Shown here: piece after piece, positions 19,020 through 28,552 of the stretch | How positions within the stretch are numbered: position 1 is the first letter of the stretch | Layout: each line of letters begins with the position of its first letter | From: an uncultured Desulfocapsa sp. | Lineage (GTDB): Bacteria; Desulfobacterota; Desulfobulbia; Desulfobulbales; Desulfocapsaceae | Length of the DNA: 33,007 nt | Reading direction: 5' to 3' | Assembly (NCBI GenBank): GCA_947311475.1 | Contig: CAMZLK010000031.1 | Coordinates: 1-33,007 of the forward strand | The notes under the pieces: model-generated | Seen by the model: the letters and a program-made list of their open reading frames with translations, nothing else | What the model was told of the DNA's origin: nothing | The model's database searches: none | Translations under genes and position numbers: made by a program

Positions 19020-19411
19020 TTTTTTTCAGTCTCCTGCCAGGAATAATCGTCCTGCCAGTCAAGCTCATCATCGTCATAGCCACTGTAGCGACACTGTTTA
19101 ACGGTATCTCCAGAAAGGGTAATCACCACCATGTCATAGCCATCGGGATCAAAAAAACCACCAACCAAAGGAGTGCTCTGCAGAGTTGACTGAGCTTCTT
19201 CGTAATAAACCCACTCTTCTGTCTGAGCCGATACCATACGTTTGGAATCCGGGTCACCCATGAGTTTCAGGACTTCTTCACGACTGGTCTGACCAGCCTG
19301 AATCATACAGACATCAGAAACCAAGTGACGCGTGGGGGTTCCAGAACAGCCAGCCAGAAGCAGGCTAAGAAAAAACATACTAATATAAAGGGGACGAAAA
19401 GTATTTGGCAT
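19016..19411 (-). CDS. Lipoprotein with SmpA/OmlA(BamE)-like domain
   Basis: Lipobox SLLLAGCSG; IQAGQTSREEVLKLMGDPDSKRMVSAQTEEWVYYE. Start at MPNTF (19411), because the htpG terminator lies just upstream. Confidence 0.75.
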   Translation of the reverse strand: MPNTFRPLYISMFFLSLLLAGCSGTPTRHLVSDVCMIQAGQTSREEVLKLMGDPDSKRMVSAQTEEWVYYEEAQSTLQSTPLVGGFFDPDGYDMVVITLSGDTVKQCRYSGYDDDELDWQDDYSWQETEKK

Positions 19412-19424
19412 GGGGATCTCCCGC

Positions 19425-19475
19425 AAAAAAAAAGAACGGCTGAAAAGACATAAAATACTCATTTTCAACCGTTCT
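19425..19475 (-). terminator. Rho-independent terminator downstream of htpG
   Basis: Minus strand GAACGGTTGAAAA...TTTTCAGCCGTTC followed by TTTTTTTTT. Confidence 0.88.
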
Positions 19476-19515
19476 ATAGCGTGATGAAGTGCTTTTTACA
19501 ACACATAAGTGAAGC

Positions 19516-21387
19516 TTATGCACCCACAGCTTTATTCAAAATTTTGTAATTCCTCTTCACCATCACCATGGGATCAACCACAAGACCCGCCTGAATCATT
19601 GCATTATCATATATCTGTGCTGCCACATCAGAGGCGAAAGCTTCATCGCTTTTCACAAGATCTGCAAGCTGCTTAATCAAAGGACTGGAAAGATTGATTT
19701 CAAGGTTTTTCTTGCTGGCCTCGGGGGCCAGTCCCTTCTCCATACGGCTTGCAGCCATTATTCGTTCCATGGAAGAAGTCATATAGCCATCAGGATTAAC
19801 AATCATAGCGGGAGAATCCACAAGACGCTTAGATTCGAGAACATCAGCAACTTTATCATCCAGTGTCTTTTTCAGCCACGAAACAAGATCATTGCAAGCA
19901 TCGTCACTGAGTTTTTCTTCCTTTTCTTCATCGGTTTCCTTTTCAGCACCACTCTTTGAAAGATCAAGATCAGCACGATCAGCGGAAACCAGTTTCTTAC
20001 CATCAAACTCACCTAAATGATTGAGCACAAAGTCATCGATTGGTTCCATGGTGTAGATAATCTCGATGTCTTTTTTATTAAACATCTCAACATAAGGGCC
20101 AGCTTCAATGGCTGCACGATTTGGGCCGTTGATGTAGTAAATCTCCTCCTGTCCTTCTGCCATGCGTTCAACATAATCAGTAAGGGACGTTGGCTTGCCG
20201 TCTTCTGATCTGGAGGATTCAAAACGAACCAGCGGTGCCAGCTCTTTCTGAAACTCATAATCTGAAGTCACACCTTCTTTGATGTAGATGCCAAAGGTGT
20301 TCCAGAAATCAAGGTAGTAATCAGAATCACGCTTAGCTTCTTCTGCCAGAAACTTCAAAAACCGTTTAGTGATAACTTTACGGAGCTTCATCACCAGTGC
20401 ATTATCCTGGAGTGCCTGACGGGAAATATTCAAGGGAAGGTCTTCACTGTCAACCACTCCTTTTAAGAATCGCAGCCATTCCGGAAGAATATTTTCAGAA
20501 TGCTGATCAATAAGAATTCGCTGACAATACAGATTCACACCCGGATCAACACGGCCAAAGCCCATGGATTCAAAATTTTCCTTGGGTGCAAAAAGAACCG
20601 CATTGATTGCAAGGGGGGCATCGACTGAGAAATGGAGTCGATAATGGGGTTCATCTGAGGCATTACCAACAAATTTATAAAAATCATTATACTCTTCATC
20701 GGTAATTTCATTTTTACTTCTGGTCCAGATAGCCTGAACGGTATTTACAGTATCCCCTTCAAGCTTGATGGGAAAAGGAACAAAAGTTGAATACTGCTTA
20801 ATGATACCTTCCACTTTCCATTTTTTATCATAATCGTGAGCATCATCCTTCAGCTCGATGATAATTTTTGTTCCGCGATGTAAACCAGTGGATTCAGAGA
20901 GAGTAAAACTTCCAGCGCCTTCCGAAACCCACTCATTTCCTTCAGACCCATCCCAGGAACGACTCTGTACAGTAACCTTTTTTCCTGCCATAAAAGCTGC
21001 ATAAAAACCTACTCCAAACTGGCCAATGAGATTTACATCTTTACGCGCAGCTTCTGCAAGTTCTGAAAGGAAATTACCGGAACCGGAATGGGCGATGGTT
21101 CCGAGATTGGTCTCAAGCTCCGCACGCGTCATACCAATACCGGTATCTGTGATAGTCAGGGTATGCTTTTCTTCATCGAGATCAATGGTTATCTCAAGGG
21201 GTACATGCTCATCAAAGACATCATCTTTGGTTAAACTCTCGTGACGCATCTTTTCCAGCGCATCGGAGCTGTTGGAAATAAGCTCACGAATAAAAATATC
21301 ACGCTCGGTATACAGCGAATTAATGACAATATCTAAAAGTTTCTTGGTTTCCGCCTGAAACTCATGTTTTGTTGCTTTATCACTCAT
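19516..21387 (-). CDS. htpG: Molecular chaperone HtpG (Hsp90 family)
   Basis: ETKKLLDIVINSLYTERDIFIRELISNSSDALEK, DTGIGMTRAEL, GQFGVGFYAAFMA. Confidence 0.98.
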   Translation of the reverse strand: MSDKATKHEFQAETKKLLDIVINSLYTERDIFIRELISNSSDALEKMRHESLTKDDVFDEHVPLEITIDLDEEKHTLTITDTGIGMTRAELETNLGTIAHSGSGNFLSELAEAARKDVNLIGQFGVGFYAAFMAGKKVTVQSRSWDGSEGNEWVSEGAGSFTLSESTGLHRGTKIIIELKDDAHDYDKKWKVEGIIKQYSTFVPFPIKLEGDTVNTVQAIWTRSKNEITDEEYNDFYKFVGNASDEPHYRLHFSVDAPLAINAVLFAPKENFESMGFGRVDPGVNLYCQRILIDQHSENILPEWLRFLKGVVDSEDLPLNISRQALQDNALVMKLRKVITKRFLKFLAEEAKRDSDYYLDFWNTFGIYIKEGVTSDYEFQKELAPLVRFESSRSEDGKPTSLTDYVERMAEGQEEIYYINGPNRAAIEAGPYVEMFNKKDIEIIYTMEPIDDFVLNHLGEFDGKKLVSADRADLDLSKSGAEKETDEEKEEKLSDDACNDLVSWLKKTLDDKVADVLESKRLVDSPAMIVNPDGYMTSSMERIMAASRMEKGLAPEASKKNLEINLSSPLIKQLADLVKSDEAFASDVAAQIYDNAMIQAGLVVDPMVMVKRNYKILNKAVGA

Positions 21388-21550
21388 TTTATATCTCCTC
21401 GTACAAAATCATTTTGAATAAAGGGGATCCGCACCCCAATTCCGTTGCTTTTTTACCAAAAGTCGGCCAAAATGATAAGCATAATTGCCCTGCTGTCAAG
21501 GCTCCGGACATACTGGAAACAGACAAAAACTCGATGCCGACATTGAAAAA

Positions 21551-22939
21551 ATGACAAAAGACACACTGATTATTGGCGCCGGACTCTCCGGCCTCACCAT
21601 TGCCTGGAAGCTGAAACAGATCCCGGATCATTCCATTCTTCTGCTTGAACAATCAGAACGTGCAGGTGGTGCCATCTGGAGTCACGCAGAAGATGGGTAT
21701 CGTGCAGAAGGCGGCCCGCATGGTTTTCTCGATAACTGTGTTGAATCGCAAGCACTGCTTGCTGAAACGGGGCTGGACAATGAATGTCTCAAGGCGTCTC
21801 TTGCAAAGTTTGTACGCTATGTGTGTATGGATGGCACGCTCAGGCTTATCCCCCAATCACCTCCTAAAATCCTTGCTGCCCCACTCATCTCGCCCCTTGC
21901 CAAATTACGCGTTGCCGGTGACTTCTTCAAAAAACCGCTGGAGGGCGAACCCACAGTGAGCGAATGGGTGCAACATCGTTTTGGAAAGGCATTGCTTCCC
22001 TACGTTGATGCTGTTTTCACGGGAACCTATGCAGGAGATCTGGAACGGCTCGTCATAGACGGCGTTATGCCAGGTGTTAGAAAGATCGAAAAGGAAAACG
22101 GTTCAATTATTTATGGCCTTTTAAAGAAGATGAAGGCCGCAAAAAAAACAAATAAGGGTGAAAAAAAAGGGCTTCCTGCCATGACCAGTTTCCCAACTGG
22201 AATGAGTAGATTGCCTGAACGCTTGCGTGAAAATCTTACGCAAGATGAAATCAAAACGAATTGTCAGGTGTTGGCAATTTCACGGCAAAATGGCGGCTGG
22301 GAAGTAAAAACTGAAGCAGAAAGTTTTTCCTGCCGCAACCTGGTTCTGGCGCTTCCGGTAAATAAATCCCTTTCCCTGCTTTCCGACTTTACGACTCCAC
22401 CTCTTACTGAAATTCCGGAAGCAAGGATCATTACCATTGCACTCGGTTTTGGGGGGAATGCAAGTTTACCTCCCGGTTTTGGATATCTCACGCCTGAACG
22501 CGAAAAACGATTTTGTCTTGGTGCACTCTTTTCCTCAAATATGTTTCAGGGCCGCGCCCCAAAAGATCATATCCTGCTTGAAGCATTGGTTGGAGGCCGC
22601 AGACACCCTGAACGTCTTAAACTTGATGATGACACATTAATTAAAGAGGCAGTTCAGGACTTGCAGCAACTTCTTACTCTTCCAGATCCTCCAAGCTACG
22701 CTAGAGTCCTCCGGCCACAAGGTGGGATTCCACAACTTGAAAAAGGCTATCCAGGCTTACTCAAATGGCGAAACAGTATGATGAAAGAGGAAAAAGGATT
22801 GTATGTTACAGGTTTTGGCTGGGAAGGCATTGGACTGAACGACATGATAAAAACTGCTTATCGGGTGAGCGAGGCAATCAAAGAGGGCGAACAGGATGGT
22901 GGGGAAGAAGACGCAGAGGTAAAGAAAGTTTATTTTTAG
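21551..22939 (+). CDS. hemG: Oxygen-dependent type protoporphyrinogen oxidase (HemY/PPOX)
   Basis: TLIIGAGLSGLTIAWKL (FAD-binding), SERAGGAIWSHAEDGYRAEGGPHGFLDN, FTGTYAGDLERLV; PPOX family C-terminus. Start at MTKDT. Confidence 0.85.
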   Translation: MTKDTLIIGAGLSGLTIAWKLKQIPDHSILLLEQSERAGGAIWSHAEDGYRAEGGPHGFLDNCVESQALLAETGLDNECLKASLAKFVRYVCMDGTLRLIPQSPPKILAAPLISPLAKLRVAGDFFKKPLEGEPTVSEWVQHRFGKALLPYVDAVFTGTYAGDLERLVIDGVMPGVRKIEKENGSIIYGLLKKMKAAKKTNKGEKKGLPAMTSFPTGMSRLPERLRENLTQDEIKTNCQVLAISRQNGGWEVKTEAESFSCRNLVLALPVNKSLSLLSDFTTPPLTEIPEARIITIALGFGGNASLPPGFGYLTPEREKRFCLGALFSSNMFQGRAPKDHILLEALVGGRRHPERLKLDDDTLIKEAVQDLQQLLTLPDPPSYARVLRPQGGIPQLEKGYPGLLKWRNSMMKEEKGLYVTGFGWEGIGLNDMIKTAYRVSEAIKEGEQDGGEEDAEVKKVYF

Positions 22940-23071
22940 TGCCTTACTCCTGAAAAGCTGTAATAAAAAACAAGAAAATCGAAGTGTTTCAAACTCCAGT
23001 TATTAGCATAAGCAACAGATAGCGAACGAAGAGAGACCTTCGAGGCACTTACTTGCGGTTTATCCGCGTTA
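22937..23071 (-). repeat. Interspersed repeat family A, copy 3 (long form)
   Basis: TAGTGCCTTACTCCTGAAAAGCTGTAATAAAAAACAAGAAAATCGAAGTGTTTCAAACT...CGAGGCACTTACTTGCGGTTTATCCGCGTTA; reverse complement of copy 1. Confidence 0.95.
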
Positions 23072-23083
23072 GTTAATCAAAAG

Positions 23084-23117
23084 AAACACCAGATCACTTT
23101 GAGATGACCTGGTGTTT
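23084..23117 (-). terminator. Terminator downstream of the amino-acid ABC substrate-binding protein gene
   Basis: AAACACCAGATCA-ctttgaga-TGACCTGGTGTTT stem (12/13), followed on the minus strand by TTTCTTTT. Confidence 0.8.
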
Positions 23118-23131
23118 TAATTTAATTTAAC

Positions 23132-24175
23132 TTATCGAATTGGATAAGCATACATCAAACCACCACGAGAACTCAAATCATTAGGAGTTCCTTTTCGTAC
23201 GAGTTTAAAGACAGTACTGTCTCCAAGGTGACGTTCATACACTTCACCATAATTACCCACTTGCTTGATAATACTGTAGGCCCAGTTAGTGGGGATCTGT
23301 AATTTCTCTGCCATATCACTGGTTGCACCTTTCTCACCAAAAAGCCGTCTTACTGCCTTGGGCTGCTTATCAATATCTTTCACTATAGCATCAATATTTT
23401 TCGAAGTTACACCGTACTGCTCTGCTGTAAGCATTACCTGAAAGCTCCAAAAAAGAATGGCTTCAAGTTCCTGATCAGGTTGGCAAGCGAGAGTTAAAGG
23501 CTCATTTGAAATGATTTCAGGAAGAATTGTGTAATCAGCAGGATTGGGTGCAAGCTGTCGATCCGATAAGAGAGCTGTATAATCACTGGCAAGAACATCG
23601 CACTTGCCTGCATAGAATGCCTGCAGACGAGCTGTTTTGTCACCGATATTTTCAACCTTATAATCCATTTTACGATTTCCGAACCAGTCTGCAATATTAA
23701 GCAAAGTGGTTGAACCTTCTTCTGCACAAACCACGGCACCAGTTAGCTCAGTGGCTGATTTAACACCAAGTTTATTTGCCACCATAAAGCCCTGACCATC
23801 ATAGAATGTGGTTACTGGAAATACTAATCCGGGATCGGCATCCCGGGTACCCGTACTGGTAATGCTGCGCGATGCCATATGAGCTTTGCGGGCTACGATT
23901 GTTTTCATACTGTCAGAGAAACCAATTCCACGGATGTCAGCTTTTGTGGCATCTCCGAAGATTGCAGCTGCTGCCATGCGGCCAAACTCAGTATTGAACC
24001 CTTGGAACACACCCTTACTGTCAGGTGCTGAAAAACCGGGCGAATTTGTATTTGTTAAACAGATGATACTTCCAGATGCCTTGATTTCATCCAGAACTGG
24101 ACCTGCTGTAGCCTGTGTACCAAAAGCAGTTGTTAAGGCAAACATTCCAAAAGCTAACGTAGCAATGCGTTTCAT
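23132..24175 (-). CDS. Amino-acid ABC transporter substrate-binding protein (AapJ/BztA-like)
   Basis: Signal peptide, GFSAPDSKGVFQGFNTEFGRMAAAAIFGD..., RRLFGEKGATSDMAEKLQIPTNWAYSIIKQVGNYGEVYERHLG. Confidence 0.88.
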   Translation of the reverse strand: MKRIATLAFGMFALTTAFGTQATAGPVLDEIKASGSIICLTNTNSPGFSAPDSKGVFQGFNTEFGRMAAAAIFGDATKADIRGIGFSDSMKTIVARKAHMASRSITSTGTRDADPGLVFPVTTFYDGQGFMVANKLGVKSATELTGAVVCAEEGSTTLLNIADWFGNRKMDYKVENIGDKTARLQAFYAGKCDVLASDYTALLSDRQLAPNPADYTILPEIISNEPLTLACQPDQELEAILFWSFQVMLTAEQYGVTSKNIDAIVKDIDKQPKAVRRLFGEKGATSDMAEKLQIPTNWAYSIIKQVGNYGEVYERHLGDSTVFKLVRKGTPNDLSSRGGLMYAYPIR

Positions 24176-24262
24176 ACCAAATCTCCATTAAAAATAATAA
24201 ATTGCGCCCTGATATTATTTAATATCTGGAACACTCGTACTCTTTATTCAGATAAAACTCTT

Positions 24263-25348
24263 TTATTTTGCTCGCTCTTTCTCAAGATGGCGACCATAAG
24301 CGGATAAACACCAGCAGGAGCAGAAATACCAAATACCAACGAAAAAATATGCCTCAAGCCCGTAGCGCTGCCAACCGGGATCACTGTAAGCCATTTTTGC
24401 AGTGGAGATAATATCATGGATTCCTACAATGATGACCAGCGAAGTGTCTTTATAGCCACCTATCAAGGTGTTAAAGATAGCTGGTAGCGATTGTTTCAAT
24501 GCCTGCGGCAAAACTATCAGTAAAACTTTTGGCCAATAACTTAAACCCAGGCTGTCTGCAGCTTCAGCCTGACCCAACTCCAGCGTTTGCAGTCCACCCC
24601 TGATATCTTCTGCAAAATATGCTGCATGAAAGAGCATCAGGGCAATCAGAATTGCAAAGAGAGGTTCTAGAAAAAACCCTCGGGGCATGACCATGGGAAG
24701 AACAAACAATCCCATAAACAGAACCATTAGCAGTGGGATCCCCCGAATCAGTTCAATATAACCAGCCGCCAGGTTTTTAAGCAACTGGTAATCATCCTGA
24801 TGCCGGGCAAGGGCCAGCAGGATTCCTAGGGGGAAGGCTGCGGCAAGACTAAATACGGATAGCAGTAAGAATACCGGGAGTCCATTCCACTTCACCGTCT
24901 GCACCACTGGCAAACCGAAAACATTGCCAAGCATCAGAGCCACAAAAACAGCAGCGCTGGCAGCCCATAGCAGAATCATCCATTTAACTTTCATCCGTTT
25001 AAAGATAAGCGTTGCAACAAGCCCGATAACAACAAGGCACGCAAGGGCTGCACGCCATTGCTGTTCATATGGATAGGTACCAAACAAAATAAGCCTGGCT
25101 TTTTCCCGCATAAAGGGCCAGCAGGCCCCATCTGTTGTTCGGCAAAGGGCTTCGTCACCATTAAACCCGACAGCATCGAAAAACATCCAGGAAAACACAG
25201 CAGGTACAATCCATAACAAAAACAACACCACACTGATGGTGACAATACTATCAAAGGTGTTCCGAAACAGGTTTATCCGCATCCATCGGATTACCCCGAG
25301 TTTTTTCACAGGTGGAGAGCTGATAGTGGTGTTATTGGTATGTATCAT
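24263..25348 (-). CDS. Amino-acid ABC transporter permease (AapM/BztC-like)
   Basis: AAGYIELIRGIPLLMVLFMGLFVLP, AYFAEDIRGGLQTLELGQAEAADSLGLSYWPKVLLIVLPQALKQSLPAIFNTLIGGYKDTSLV. Confidence 0.9.
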   Translation of the reverse strand: MIHTNNTTISSPPVKKLGVIRWMRINLFRNTFDSIVTISVVLFLLWIVPAVFSWMFFDAVGFNGDEALCRTTDGACWPFMREKARLILFGTYPYEQQWRAALACLVVIGLVATLIFKRMKVKWMILLWAASAAVFVALMLGNVFGLPVVQTVKWNGLPVFLLLSVFSLAAAFPLGILLALARHQDDYQLLKNLAAGYIELIRGIPLLMVLFMGLFVLPMVMPRGFFLEPLFAILIALMLFHAAYFAEDIRGGLQTLELGQAEAADSLGLSYWPKVLLIVLPQALKQSLPAIFNTLIGGYKDTSLVIIVGIHDIISTAKMAYSDPGWQRYGLEAYFFVGIWYFCSCWCLSAYGRHLEKERAK

Positions 25349-26497
25349 TTAATTGGTCACTATTTTTGTTCGGTAATTAAACCAGTTAAGAAGAGCAGTA
25401 ACCAAAAGACTGATGGCAAGATAGGTCATCATCGTAATGGACATGAGTTCAATGGGTCTGAAGGTCTGATTAATGGAAGTACTCATCACCGATACTAGAT
25501 CCGAATAACCGATTGCAAGCGCGATGGAAGTATTTTTAATCAGATTCAGATATTGATTTCCCATTGGTGGAATGATCATACGTAAGGCCTGCGGCAAAAC
25601 TACAAAGCGTGTTACCTGAGAAGGTTTCAAGCCAAGTGATGCTGCAGCTTCGATCTGCCCTTTCTGAACAGATTGAATTCCCCCTCGAACCAACTCCGTA
25701 ATTTGACCACCATGGTAAATACTGAGAGTGAAGGCAAGAGCCACAAACTGAACAGACAAACGCGAGCCACCAGTGAAGTCAAAACCTTTAAAAACAGGGA
25801 GAGAAAACTGATAGGAAACATGAAACAATACTGAAATCAAAAGAACAGTAAGGAACAAAACTCCAAGAACAGGCCATTTCGTAGGCAGTTGTTTCCCTGT
25901 GAGATCCTGAATCCGTTTAACATACCTGCCCCAAAGCACAGCAGCAATAAACCAAACCAGGATACCAGCCAGAACAAACACCATTCCATCATGCCAAATC
26001 AATTTGGGGTAATAGAATGCGCGATTGGAAATAAAGATGCCGTTAAAAAAGTTCCATGCATGTCGCACAGTGGGAAGACGGTTGATCATGACGATGAATA
26101 CAGCCAGAAGGATCAACAGCTTTGGTAGATTCCTCAAAACTTCAACATACGCGAGTGCCAGACGGGTACCGAGCCAGTTGCTGCCTGCACGAACAATCCC
26201 CATAACTACGCCGATTATGGTAGAACCCAGGATACAAACAAATGACAGTTCCAAAGTATTTAAAAATCCGACTAACAGAACACGTGCATAGCTGTCAGAG
26301 GCTGAGTACGAAATCAGGGATTCATTCACATCAAAACCAGCTTCACCACTCAAAAATCCAAAACTGAGCCGTATTCCAACATCAGCAAGATTATCCCGAA
26401 TGTTTTGAACGATAAGGTATGCCGCGGAAAAAAGAATCGCGGCAAGAATGAGCTGAATAATGAACGAGCGTTTTTCTTTATTGGCAAGCAGGTTCAT
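25349..26497 (-). CDS. Amino-acid ABC transporter permease (AapQ/BztB-like)
   Basis: YVEVLRNLPKLLILLAVF, YHGGQITELVRGGIQSVQKGQIEAAASLGLKPSQVTRFVVLPQALRMIIPPMGNQYLNLIKNTSIALAIGYSDLV. Confidence 0.92.
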   Translation of the reverse strand: MNLLANKEKRSFIIQLILAAILFSAAYLIVQNIRDNLADVGIRLSFGFLSGEAGFDVNESLISYSASDSYARVLLVGFLNTLELSFVCILGSTIIGVVMGIVRAGSNWLGTRLALAYVEVLRNLPKLLILLAVFIVMINRLPTVRHAWNFFNGIFISNRAFYYPKLIWHDGMVFVLAGILVWFIAAVLWGRYVKRIQDLTGKQLPTKWPVLGVLFLTVLLISVLFHVSYQFSLPVFKGFDFTGGSRLSVQFVALAFTLSIYHGGQITELVRGGIQSVQKGQIEAAASLGLKPSQVTRFVVLPQALRMIIPPMGNQYLNLIKNTSIALAIGYSDLVSVMSTSINQTFRPIELMSITMMTYLAISLLVTALLNWFNYRTKIVTN

Positions 26498-26520
26498 TTA
26501 TATCAAGACCGTATAAAATG

Positions 26521-27684
26521 TTAAGATACAATTTCATCTTCCATAATGGCTAATTTATTTACACAGCAAATCATGTCTTCAACCAGTTCACACTCTTTGG
26601 CCCCCAATCGTCTCCTGTTGGAAATGTCAACTTTATCAATAACTTTAGAATGCTCCCCACTGCCGCCTCTCGCCTGACAATAGCTTTCACGAGCGATCAA
26701 ATCTATCCCTTCAAGTCCCTTTTTTGCAATAAGCTTTGGAACACGTAGATGAACACTTGCCCGCATGGCAGTTCCCAAATTTGAGGGACAGCAGGTAATC
26801 ATACCTAAAACATCATCGAACATAAATATGGAATCTCTTCGGGTAATCTTTTTTAAGCCCTTTTCAATGGCATCAATTCCACGGCTTAATCGTTCAAAAA
26901 CAGCCTTAACATCCCCTCCTTGCTCCATTGAAATAATACGCAAGTGATCTCCCTCGTTAACCCATAAAATAAACTCTTTTGATTCGCTGAGAAATATTCC
27001 TCTACCTATGGGCCAATACTCATGATGCCCTGAAGCTGCCTGCATCTTATCTTTTCCTTTAAAGAGGAAATGCTCATCTATAAGTTTTTGAGTTTGTCCT
27101 GGCGTCATCGTGGTATGACGATAAAACTCACCCTTAAGATCACCTGTAAGAGTCGGAACAACTGCTTCAATCAATTTAATGATGTCCAGTCTGCTTTGTT
27201 GTGTTCCCCCTGGGTTTAATGGGAAAAAATCAAGGTTTCTTGCAACTCTGATTCGGGTTGAGATTACTTTGTTCCTTGCCTGTTCACTGAGATCTGTTTT
27301 GATATTAGTGACATCAAGATCAGTTACATGTTTGTCTTTGGCGAGATTATAGCCCTTATGATACGACTCAATAACTGGCTTAAAAAGCACCTTGAAATCA
27401 CTATAGGATTCATGGTCGCCGGCATGGCATCCAACTGACGACGATGGATAGAGAGTTCCGGTATTTATGGCACGGGCAATTGTCCATCCGGCTGTCTTTG
27501 TTTTGTGGTTTTTCAGTGCCTCAAACTTGTCTTTGTTCATGGCCTGGGCCATAAGAGATAAGTGTTTCCCGTCTTTTTTTAACTGATCGATTTTTCCTGG
27601 CCATTGATTCCTGGCAAGGTCACCATCCATGATACGATCATAAAACGGATCGGGGTTGGATTTATCAGACATATTACCACTCAC
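26521..27684 (-). CDS. Bacterial phosphagen (guanidino) kinase, arginine-kinase type
   Basis: VISTRIRVARNLDFFPLNP, EYWPIGRGIFLSESKEFILWVNEGDHLRIISMEQGG, CCPSNLGTAMRASVHLRVPKL, RGGSGEHS, DISNRRRLGAKE: canonical ATP:guanido phosphotransferase motifs including the N-terminal domain (SVGCHAGDHESY). Confidence 0.95.
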   Translation of the reverse strand: MSGNMSDKSNPDPFYDRIMDGDLARNQWPGKIDQLKKDGKHLSLMAQAMNKDKFEALKNHKTKTAGWTIARAINTGTLYPSSSVGCHAGDHESYSDFKVLFKPVIESYHKGYNLAKDKHVTDLDVTNIKTDLSEQARNKVISTRIRVARNLDFFPLNPGGTQQSRLDIIKLIEAVVPTLTGDLKGEFYRHTTMTPGQTQKLIDEHFLFKGKDKMQAASGHHEYWPIGRGIFLSESKEFILWVNEGDHLRIISMEQGGDVKAVFERLSRGIDAIEKGLKKITRRDSIFMFDDVLGMITCCPSNLGTAMRASVHLRVPKLIAKKGLEGIDLIARESYCQARGGSGEHSKVIDKVDISNRRRLGAKECELVEDMICCVNKLAIMEDEIVS

Positions 27685-27754
27685 TCCCTTCTGGTAAGAA
27701 CAATTTAAAAGACATTATTAAACCGGGAAAACTACTATCGAAACGCAGCTTCAT

Positions 27755-28552
27755 CTATACACGCCATTTCAGGAAATAATTCTCTACTTTACCAATTACC
27801 CAGGCCATGGACAATCCCATTAGAGAGAGAATGGAAACACCCGCTATCAACTGATCTGTTGCCATCAGACTTCCAGCGAGCAGAATGTAAGCCCCCACAC
27901 CAAACTCCGCCCCAATCATCTCTGCAGCAACCAGTAAAATAATGCCGATTGAGGCCGATATTCTGAAGCCTGAAAGAATTGCAGGGAGTGCGCCAGGAAT
28001 AATAATTTTTCGAACAATGGATAAGCGGGAAAGACCAAAAGACTGTCCCATGCGAATCAGACTTCGATCAACATTATCTACACCACCATAGGTCGCAATT
28101 ACAGTTGGAAAAAAAGTGCCAAAGAGGATTGTTGCAACCTTTGAGCCCTCCCCAATACCAAACCATATTATAAAGAGCGGCAGCAGGGCGATTTTTGGAA
28201 TCGCAAAAATTGCTGAGACCAAAGGAGATAACCCTGCTCTTACATTACTGAAAAGTCCTATCAGCAAACCAACACCAACACCGAGAAGTGTGCCAAATGT
28301 CCAGCCCAATATAAGTCGTTGCAGGGATGCTCGGAGATGCTTCCACAACATGCCACTGTCAATCAGCTGTAAGAAGGCATTAAATGCTTCAGATGGGGCA
28401 GGCAATACCAAATTGCTGATAAAGCCGATATTCGATCCGAATTCCCAAAACAGAATCAGCATCACAAAAACCATCATCCAAACAGTAAAAGACGGTTTAT
28501 GGCTGAATCCTCCTCCTCGAAAAGGGACAGGATTAGTTTCGTTATCAGCCAT
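27755..28552 (-). CDS. NitT/TauT-type ABC transporter permease
   Basis: LRASLQRLILGWTFGTLLGVGVGLLIG, RMGQSFGLSRLSIVRKIIIPGALPAILSGFRIS. Start at MADNETNP. Confidence 0.9.
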   Translation of the reverse strand: MADNETNPVPFRGGGFSHKPSFTVWMMVFVMLILFWEFGSNIGFISNLVLPAPSEAFNAFLQLIDSGMLWKHLRASLQRLILGWTFGTLLGVGVGLLIGLFSNVRAGLSPLVSAIFAIPKIALLPLFIIWFGIGEGSKVATILFGTFFPTVIATYGGVDNVDRSLIRMGQSFGLSRLSIVRKIIIPGALPAILSGFRISASIGIILLVAAEMIGAEFGVGAYILLAGSLMATDQLIAGVSILSLMGLSMAWVIGKVENYFLKWRV

